From positions 1 to 11,214 of the forward strand of contig CAADTT010000102.1 in assembly GCA_900752065.1 (NCBI GenBank): a stretch of DNA of 11,214 bases, written 5' to 3'. The stretch's first letter is position 1. The number at the start of each line of letters is the position of its first letter. Origin of the DNA: Lachnospiraceae bacterium. GTDB taxonomy: Bacteria > Bacillota > Clostridia > Lachnospirales > Lachnospiraceae. The notes under the pieces are model-generated. The model saw nothing but the letters and a program-made list of their open reading frames with translations. It was not told where the DNA came from and searched no databases. Position numbers and translations under genes: made by a program. This document shows positions 6,589 to 11,214 of the stretch, in pieces.

Positions 6589-7670
6589 AGTTTCCTCCTT
6601 TTCGCCCGCTCTACCACCGCCAGCAGTACTGTGAAAAGCACCAGCAGCGGCACGCACAGATACCCCCCTGCGACGGTGTATGCCCGCAGCGCTGTCTCAT
6701 AGGAGCCGCACCATAAAGCTCCTCCGTAAAGCAGAAGCGCCATGACAGGTCCCGGAAGGGGAGCCTCTCTGTGAAACAGGTCAGCGCCCAGACGCCGCAT
6801 ATAAAATAGCCCCGCCCCCACTGCTGCAAAGAAGCTTGCCAGCAGCAGACCTGTAAAAATCACGTCCCACCGCTGCACAAATCCTCCCGGAATCTCTGCA
6901 CTGCTCATAAGCGTAATGGCAGGCCAGGAGGACGCCCGCATCCCCGCCTCCCCAAAGGCTCCGATCGCCGCCAGGAACAAAGCGATTCCCGCCAGTCCCA
7001 CCACCGCCGAGGAACGCATCAGCGTCCTTCCCAGCTTCTCCTTTCCGCTCATAAAAGGCGCCAGAAAGAGAAAGATCCCCATTCCGCCGAAGGTCATAAA
7101 TACCTGCATCCCATGCTCTGCCGTTTTCAGGGAAAGCGCCGCCTTTCCCGGTGTCAGATATCCGGAATCTGCGGAAAACGCCGCACAGACCAAAAGGAGG
7201 ATCAGCGGATAAACGATGACAGCAAAAAGCACCTCGCTCACCCGCGCCCGCACCTCCAGTCCGCCGGATACCATGTATACAGCCCCCAGAAGCACCACTC
7301 CCATCAGGATCTCCGCAGATGCCTCCGGCAGAATAAAGGTCACAGCGACCACTCCAAACAGCCGCAGAAGAAATATCGTATTTAAAAAAACATAGACAAA
7401 ACAGATCAGGAAAAAAAATCTGGTACACCCTCCTCCCAGCCGTTCTTCTGCATAGTCTGCAAATTCCCGGTCCATCCGTTTCCCGACCCTGCTCACCAGC
7501 CAGGCATAGGCCAACGCAAGGAACACACCCAAACATGCGCTCAGCACAAAGCTTCTCCCATCTTCCCCCGCAGCAAAACCCGGCAGCAGAAGCGCTGCCT
7601 TTGCCAGCCAGTCAAGGATCACCATGCGGCCAAGCTGTCTCTGCGATATTTTCTGATTACCGGAAATCAT
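6585..7670 (-). CDS. gerKB: GerKB-type spore germination permease subunit
   Basis: The B subunit is an integral membrane protein of the amino acid-polyamine-organocation superfamily and carries the germinant-binding site in GerA-type receptors. The 361-aa product has about ten hydrophobic segments, for example 19-34, 41-60, 83-105, 120-136, 147-165, 192-206, 221-238, 268-290, 308-320 and 337-353. Family landmarks are the N-terminal ISQRQLGRMVIL and the segment SSWPAITLMSSAEIPGGFVQRWDVIF (247-272), like the conserved Pro-Arg-Asp stretch of GerKB proteins. Length is normal. It lies 25 nt after gerKA with an AGGAG site at 7679-7683, and its stop overlaps the gerKC start by four bases (ATGA), which indicates translational coupling. 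Which molecule it senses cannot be read from sequence. Confidence 0.94.
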   Translation of the reverse strand: MISGNQKISQRQLGRMVILDWLAKAALLLPGFAAGEDGRSFVLSACLGVFLALAYAWLVSRVGKRMDREFADYAEERLGGGCTRFFFLICFVYVFLNTIFLLRLFGVVAVTFILPEASAEILMGVVLLGAVYMVSGGLEVRARVSEVLFAVIVYPLILLLVCAAFSADSGYLTPGKAALSLKTAEHGMQVFMTFGGMGIFLFLAPFMSGKEKLGRTLMRSSAVVGLAGIALFLAAIGAFGEAGMRASSWPAITLMSSAEIPGGFVQRWDVIFTGLLLASFFAAVGAGLFYMRRLGADLFHREAPLPGPVMALLLYGGALWCGSYETALRAYTVAGGYLCVPLLVLFTVLLAVVERAKRRKL

Positions 7671-7695
7671 ATTTCTGCTCTCCTTTCCTGACCGT

Positions 7696-9195
7696 TCACA
7701 GCCCTTTCCCGTTCCCTTTTTTCATCCGAAGCTTCCGCCTGTTCTCCCGTCTGGAAAACAGAGGCCGCCTGTCTATCCAGTCCAGCGGCGCCCGGAATAT
7801 GCTGTCCCGGCTCTCGCCGCCTTTGTTCACATCCCCTCCGGAGAAGGGCATCAGATAAGAGAGACCGAAGCTTTTCAGTCCCGCCAGATGGATCAGCACC
7901 AGCATCCAGCCGAACACCAGCCCCAAGATCCCGAAGCAGGCGCACAGGGCAAGCATCAGATATTTCAGCAGGCGGAAAGCTTCGGACAGCTCCTCGTTCG
8001 GCACCGCAAAGGAGCCTAAGGCTGTCAGCGCCACCACTACCACCACCACAGGACTGACGATATTTGCACTCACCGCCGCCTGCCCGATGATCAGCCCGCC
8101 CACGATACCGATGGTATTTCCAATGGGTCCCGGCATCCGAAGCCCCGCCTCCCGCAGAAGTTCAAAAGAAAGCTCCAGAAGCAGCATCTCCACCAGCGCC
8201 GGAAAGGGTACGCCCTCTCTCGCCTCCGCCAGAGAAAAAAGCAGGTTTGTGGGCAGAAGCTGCGTGTGGAAATTTACCGCCGCCAGATAGATGCCCGGCA
8301 GGGAAACTGCCAGAAACGCCCCCAGATACCGGATCAGCCGCAGAAAGGATACTATGGCAAAATGACGGTAATAATCATCGCTGGTCTGAAACAGGGTATT
8401 ACAGGTGGCAGGCAAAAGCAGCACCTCCGGAGAATTGTCGCAGATCACCGCCACTCTTCCCTCCAGTACCGCCATAGCCGCCCGGTCTGGGCGTTCGGTA
8501 GTCTGATACTGGGGAAAAGGCGAATACTTCAGGTCAGCCGTCAGATGTTCGATCACGCCCCCGTCCAATACCCCATCGATCTCAAAAGAATCCAGCTTCT
8601 TTTCCAGATTCTCCAAAATGGGTGGATACACCAGCCCTTCCATGTACACAACAGCCGTCATGGTATTGGAATACCTTCCCAAAGGTGTTTCCTTCACCTT
8701 CAGCCTCGTATCCCGGATGCGCTTGCGGATCAGGGCTGTGTTCATTTTCTCTGATTCTGCAAATGCCTCCTTGCTTCCCCGCAGCACCTTTTCCGAATCG
8801 GCCTTCATCACTCCCGCTCCCGGATAGCCTTTGCTTCCGATCTTTATGGCCTTGTCAAAGTGATCGATGAACAGCACTGCATTTCCGGCCAGCATCGCCG
8901 CCATAGCTTCCTCCATAGTCCCCAGTTCCTTTGTATCGGAGACTCCCAGACTGTTTTTTTCGATTGCCTCTCTCACTTCCGTATCGTCCATATCCCACAG
9001 CCGGTTCAGCATTTTCCCGATGACCGAATCCTCCAGCATCATATTAGAGACAGCCACCTCGATGTAGATCAGAAAGCAGTCGGTTTCCTGTGCTTTTCCC
9101 AGCTTCATGGGCCGGAACAGGATATCGTCGCACCCTTTTATCATCTGCCGGATGGTCTGTGCATTTTCCTTCAGATTTCCAGATATTTTTCCCAT
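7696..9195 (-). CDS. gerKA: GerKA-type spore germinant receptor subunit A
   Basis: First gene of the gerK operon. GerA-family A subunits oligomerise and are proposed to form a cation channel in the spore inner membrane when germinant is bound. The 499-aa product has a soluble N-terminal half (1-275) with the conserved stretch KGYPGAGVMKADSEKVLRG (122-140), SKEAFAESEKMNTALIRKRI (141-160) and a PLGRYSNT-type motif (171-178). Then come five or so membrane segments (about 280-305, 330-350, 357-375, 376-398, 408-438) and a basic cytosolic tail (480-499). The run VVVVVV at 383-388 is encoded by a CCA/CAC-rich stretch. AAAGGTGG (9203-9210) precedes ATG at a proper distance, supporting this start. 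Length is normal for the family. Confidence 0.96.
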   Translation of the reverse strand: MGKISGNLKENAQTIRQMIKGCDDILFRPMKLGKAQETDCFLIYIEVAVSNMMLEDSVIGKMLNRLWDMDDTEVREAIEKNSLGVSDTKELGTMEEAMAAMLAGNAVLFIDHFDKAIKIGSKGYPGAGVMKADSEKVLRGSKEAFAESEKMNTALIRKRIRDTRLKVKETPLGRYSNTMTAVVYMEGLVYPPILENLEKKLDSFEIDGVLDGGVIEHLTADLKYSPFPQYQTTERPDRAAMAVLEGRVAVICDNSPEVLLLPATCNTLFQTSDDYYRHFAIVSFLRLIRYLGAFLAVSLPGIYLAAVNFHTQLLPTNLLFSLAEAREGVPFPALVEMLLLELSFELLREAGLRMPGPIGNTIGIVGGLIIGQAAVSANIVSPVVVVVVALTALGSFAVPNEELSEAFRLLKYLMLALCACFGILGLVFGWMLVLIHLAGLKSFGLSYLMPFSGGDVNKGGESRDSIFRAPLDWIDRRPLFSRRENRRKLRMKKGNGKGL

Positions 9196-9218
9196 AATTC
9201 AACCACCTTTATAAGCAT

Positions 9219-9249
9219 AAAACAGGGATAAGATCACTCTTATCCCTGT
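9219..9249 (-). terminator. Hairpin between gntR and gerKA, probable gntR terminator
   Basis: A perfect 11-bp inverted repeat (9222-9232 and 9239-9249) with a 6-nt loop is followed on the minus strand by TTTTATGCTTAT. It lies 28 nt after the gntR stop and 27 nt before gerKA. The T-run is short (four), so termination may be partial. If gerKA starts from the promoter proposed just upstream, the same hairpin would sit at the extreme 5' end of the gerK mRNA. Confidence 0.7.
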
Positions 9250-9253
9250 CACC

Positions 9254-9282
9254 TAGTCTGTACAGTTTTTCTGTTTTCATTC
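9254..9282 (-). promoter_or_regulatory. Possible forespore (sigma-G-like) promoter of the gerK operon
   Basis: On the minus strand GAATG (9278-9282) and CAGACTA (9254-9260) are separated by 17 bp. Bacillus sigma-G promoters have -35 GHATR and -10 CATnnTA at 17-18 bp; the -35 fits and the -10 has one mismatch. The -35 overlaps the gntR stop codon. GerA-type operons are known sigma-G targets, which fits. A problem is that the hairpin at 9222-9249 would begin at or next to the start site. Confidence 0.3.
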
Positions 9283-9951
9283 CTTTTCTTTCAAACTGTT
9301 AATGATGGATTCCTTCTGGTTTTCAATATGGATGCGGATCGCCATCCCCGCCTTCTCTCTGTCATGGCAGCTCAGCGCCTCGCAGATTGCCTCATGCTCA
9401 GCGATCAGAACCTGATACATGTTCCGGTCTTTCAGATATTCCATGCGGTAGCGGTACATCTGCTCCCGAAGATTATTTAAAATCTGCATCAGCCTGCGGT
9501 TATTTGTGGCATCATAGATGATCTCATGGAAATCCATATCCGCCTTTCCGCACGTCAGAAGGTCCGCCCCCTCCAGAGCCTTTCGGAAATCCCCGTTTGC
9601 CTTTCGCAGCTTTTCAAGCTGCTCCTCTGTAATGTTCTCACATGCATCCTTCACCGCCAGCTCCTCCAGCGCCGTGCGTACCTCCAGCACATCCTCCAGA
9701 TCCTTCACGGTAATCTCCGCCACCTCAGCTCCCTTTCTCGGGATCATCAGCACCAGTCCCTCCAGCTCCAGCTTCCGGATGGCCTCGCGCACCGGGGTAC
9801 GGCTCACACCCAGACGCTGGGCAAGCTGGATCTCCATCAGCCTCTCTCCCGGCTTCAGTTCTCCCTTCAGGATCGCCTGGCGCAAGGTATTAAATACCAC
9901 ATCACGAAGCGGCAGATATTCATTCATGTCAATCTGAAAATCATCGGTCAT
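9277..9951 (-). CDS. GntR-family (FadR/FCD) transcriptional regulator
   Basis: A 224-aa one-component regulator. Residues about 13-77 form the GntR winged helix, with recognition region LAQRLGVSRTPVREAIRKLE (43-62) and wing PRKGAEV. Residues about 85-212 form an FCD effector domain; Asp138, His142, His186 and His208 are placed like the metal site of metal-binding FCD proteins, where small carboxylic acids usually bind. Its length fits the shorter VanR-like branch. The start overlaps the end of ispE by 11 bp, so the two are co-transcribed and probably coupled. The ligand cannot be read from sequence. A perfect palindrome TTTGTATACAAA lies in the promoter region of the ispE-gntR operon, which suggests autoregulation. 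The gene ends 28 nt before a hairpin terminator. Confidence 0.95.
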   Translation of the reverse strand: MTDDFQIDMNEYLPLRDVVFNTLRQAILKGELKPGERLMEIQLAQRLGVSRTPVREAIRKLELEGLVLMIPRKGAEVAEITVKDLEDVLEVRTALEELAVKDACENITEEQLEKLRKANGDFRKALEGADLLTCGKADMDFHEIIYDATNNRRLMQILNNLREQMYRYRMEYLKDRNMYQVLIAEHEAICEALSCHDREKAGMAIRIHIENQKESIINSLKEKE

Positions 9952-10828
9952 TCACAATCCCTCCATTGTTAAAAACCCTTGTCAGGTATACCTGCTTTGC
10001 CAGAGAGCCTCTGCGCAGCTTTTCACAGGCAGCCCTGGCCATCTCTTTATCCTCAAACAGCCCAAACACAGTCGGGCCGCTTCCGCTCATCATAGCGCCT
10101 GCAGCGCCGCATGCAAGCATCTGCTTCTTGATCTCTCCGATCACCGGATAGGCCGGAATCGTCACGGTCTCCAGCACATTTCCCATAAGCGCCGCCACAC
10201 GGTGCAGATCCCCGTCCTTTATGGCTGCCGCCTGTCCATCGATATCCGGATGCTCCTTCAGCTCATTTGCCTTCAGATTTGTATAAACAAACTTTGTAGA
10301 CACATGGATCCCCGGTTTTGCAATCAATACATAGCACTTCGGCATCGGCGCGAGCTGCGTCAGCTTCTCCCCGATCCCTTCCGCCAGCGCTGTTCCCCGC
10401 ATCACACAGTAAGGCACGTCGGCACCGATCCTCACGCCCCGCTCCATCAGCTCCTGCCTAGAAAGGCCCAGATCAAACATCCGGTTCATTCCCACCAGCA
10501 CCGCAGCCGCATCGGAGCTTCCTCCTGCCATGCCTGCCGCTACGGGAATCACCTTCCGAAGCCGGATGGATACGCCTTTTTTAATTTTGAACTCCTCCAT
10601 CAAAAGCTGTGCCGCCTGATACACCAGGTTGTTTTCATTGACCGGAAGATACTGCAGATTCGTCTTTACCCTGATTCCCGGCCTGTCTGTCCTGTGAATC
10701 TCGATCTGGTCGTAGAGTTTCACGGTCTGCATGATCATCCGGACCTCGTGATACCCGTCTTCCCTCTTTCTCACCACATCCAGTCCCAGGTTGATCTTCG
10801 CCAGGGCTTTCAGCCTGATTTCCTTCAT
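9941..10828 (-). CDS. ispE: 4-diphosphocytidyl-2-C-methyl-D-erythritol kinase
   Basis: This GHMP-family kinase phosphorylates the 2-hydroxyl of CDP-methylerythritol with ATP, the fourth step of the non-mevalonate (MEP) pathway to isoprenoids. The 295-aa product is full length. Visible are the N-terminal AKINLGLDV with catalytic Lys11, the GHMP phosphate loop PVAAGMAGGSSDAAA (95-109), GADVPY with catalytic Asp137, and the C-terminal MMSGSGPTVFGLF (246-258). ATG at 10828 is preceded by AAAGGAG. It is the first gene of an operon with the overlapping gntR. A consensus-like vegetative promoter lies upstream, with a palindromic candidate operator between the promoter and the gene. Confidence 0.98.
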   Translation of the reverse strand: MKEIRLKALAKINLGLDVVRKREDGYHEVRMIMQTVKLYDQIEIHRTDRPGIRVKTNLQYLPVNENNLVYQAAQLLMEEFKIKKGVSIRLRKVIPVAAGMAGGSSDAAAVLVGMNRMFDLGLSRQELMERGVRIGADVPYCVMRGTALAEGIGEKLTQLAPMPKCYVLIAKPGIHVSTKFVYTNLKANELKEHPDIDGQAAAIKDGDLHRVAALMGNVLETVTIPAYPVIGEIKKQMLACGAAGAMMSGSGPTVFGLFEDKEMARAACEKLRRGSLAKQVYLTRVFNNGGIVNDR

Positions 10829-10845
10829 CGTGTTCTCCTTTGCAC

Positions 10846-10857
10846 TTTGTATACAAA
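10846..10857. promoter_or_regulatory. Candidate GntR operator TTTGTATACAAA
   Basis: A perfect 12-bp palindrome lies 18 nt upstream of the ispE start, near the predicted transcription start. FCD-type GntR regulators commonly bind short palindromes with a TGT/ACA core such as TTGTATACAA. The operon behind this promoter encodes such a regulator, so repression of its own operon is a natural reading. Binding itself is inference. Confidence 0.55.
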
Positions 10858-10872
10858 ATTCATTATACTGCT

Positions 10873-10900
10873 ATTTTAACATGATACCCGCAAAAGTCAA
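10873..10900 (-). promoter_or_regulatory. Probable sigma-A promoter of ispE-gntR
   Basis: On the minus strand TTGACT (10895-10900) and TAAAAT (10873-10878) are 16 bp apart, each one mismatch from consensus. A perfect TATAAT also occurs at 10862-10867 but lacks a -35 at the right distance. Either -10 would place the start site between about 10854 and 10866, so the palindrome at 10846-10857 would overlap or immediately follow it, a position suited to repression. Confidence 0.6.
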
Positions 10901-10986
10901 GACGGACCTGTGGGACTTCCGTCCGATTTTTCTGCATTATCCTTAACTTCAGGCAGCAATTCTGCCACATCTGTTCCATATTTTTG

Positions 10987-11014
10987 TTGATTTTCCGACT
11001 AATTACTTTATAAT
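10987..11014 (+). promoter_or_regulatory. Probable promoter of the right-edge secreted protein gene
   Basis: TTGATT (10987-10992) and a perfect TATAAT (11009-11014) are separated by 16 bp, about 44 nt upstream of the ATG at 11058. It points away from the ispE promoter, so the 229-bp region 10829-11057 is a divergent control region. Confidence 0.65.
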
Positions 11015-11057
11015 AAAAGGAGAAACTCTAAAACAAAAGACAAACAGGAGGATTTGT

Positions 11058-11214
11058 ATGAAAAAGAACCATTCGGCATATTCACAAACATGGAAAAACC
11101 GGATACGCACTGCAGCCACATGCGCTTTTGCGGTCACAGCGTTTTCCGCGCTTTCGCTTCTGGCTTCCGCCGCAGATAAGCCTTTTATCCCCCAGGCGGG
11201 AAGCATCCCTGCCA
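11058..11214 (+). CDS. Secreted protein, N-terminal fragment, related to the sialidase
   Basis: Only 52 codons are inside the window; the gene runs off the right edge. AGGAGG (11046-11051) lies 6 nt before ATG. The product starts MKKN, has a hydrophobic stretch (about 18-36) and an ASAA cleavage region (36-39), so it is exported. The N-terminus parallels that of the sialidase at 149-4714 over its entire visible length: both have MKK at the start, W at 11 or 12, TCA at about 21, SA-x-LSL/FSLSA then ASAA, and AGSIPA (47-52 here, 45-50 there). The AGSIPA match is outside the signal peptide and so is not explained by export alone. A second GH33 sialidase is the best guess, but the catalytic domain is not visible and only shared secretion/leader sequence is proven. 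Confidence 0.85.
   Translation, partial: MKKNHSAYSQTWKNRIRTAATCAFAVTAFSALSLLASAADKPFIPQAGSIPA

Noticed and set aside
6781..7536. A 251-aa minus-strand frame overlapping gerKB
   Set aside because: Same strand but a different frame from a well-supported membrane protein. Its Gly/Arg/Cys-rich composition is typical of a shifted reading of GC-rich coding DNA.
8033..8052. CCA/CAC-rich microrepeat in gerKA, considered as a phase-variation tract
   Set aside because: Short and imperfect, encoding a valine run within a membrane segment. A triplet change would stay in frame, so on/off switching is not expected.
9258..9265. Palindrome CTGTACAG just after the gntR stop, considered as a second GntR operator
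   Set aside because: Only 8 bp, not matching TTTGTATACAAA beyond the GTAC/GTATAC resemblance, and expected by chance at this length.
10901..10930. GACGGA...TCCGTC repeat followed by Ts, considered as a plus-strand terminator
   Set aside because: The stem is 6 bp with an 11-nt loop, and no plus-strand gene precedes it. It lies just upstream of the ispE -35, so chance or a regulatory role is as likely.

Overview
This window looks like chromosome of a spore-forming, mucosa-associated Firmicute, most likely Lachnospiraceae. The evidence is a sporulation gene (spoIIR), a GerK-type spore germinant receptor operon, the non-mevalonate isoprenoid gene ispE beside a FadR-type regulator, and a very large secreted sialidase with FIVAR and BspA-type leucine-rich repeats. 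That architecture is typical of gut Clostridia that feed on host mucin glycans. The family assignment is inference; no 16S or other marker is present.

Layout from left to right. Positions 1-98 hold the 5' end of a group IIC intron on the minus strand, lying a few bases beyond the transcription terminator (102-134) of the sialidase gene. The sialidase (149-4714, minus, 1521 aa) carries a signal peptide, a GH33 propeller, two copies of an unrecognised ~220-aa unit, a Cys-rich module, three FIVAR modules, an NPTPV linker and leucine-rich repeats. Next comes spoIIR (4882-5538, minus) with a plausible sigma-F promoter. A divergent intergenic region rich in small palindromes (5539-5774) separates it from a 58-aa gene of unknown function (5775-5951, plus). 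That gene converges on gerKC and shares a strong bidirectional hairpin terminator with it. The germinant receptor operon gerKA-gerKB-gerKC (9195 down to 6031, minus) follows, with an unusually short GerKC. Upstream of it, also on minus, is the overlapping pair ispE-gntR (10828 down to 9277), whose promoter region contains the perfect 12-bp palindrome TTTGTATACAAA, a candidate operator for the encoded regulator. At the right edge a second secreted protein begins on the plus strand (11058 to beyond the window). Its first 52 residues are clearly related to the N-terminus of the sialidase.

The picture is a housekeeping/sporulation block (ispE, gntR, gerK operon, spoIIR) flanked by two related secreted proteins transcribed outward in opposite directions. 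One is certainly a sialidase and the other may be a paralogue. The sialidase would release sialic acid from host glycans outside the cell. GerKA/B/C would sit in the inner membrane of the spore and sense germinants. SpoIIR would carry the forespore signal that activates sigma-E processing in the mother cell. No CRISPR array, tRNA, rRNA or prophage gene was seen. The most unusual items are the duplicated unknown domain in the sialidase, the flanking sialidase-like pair, the intron placed at a terminator, and the candidate regulatory palindromes.
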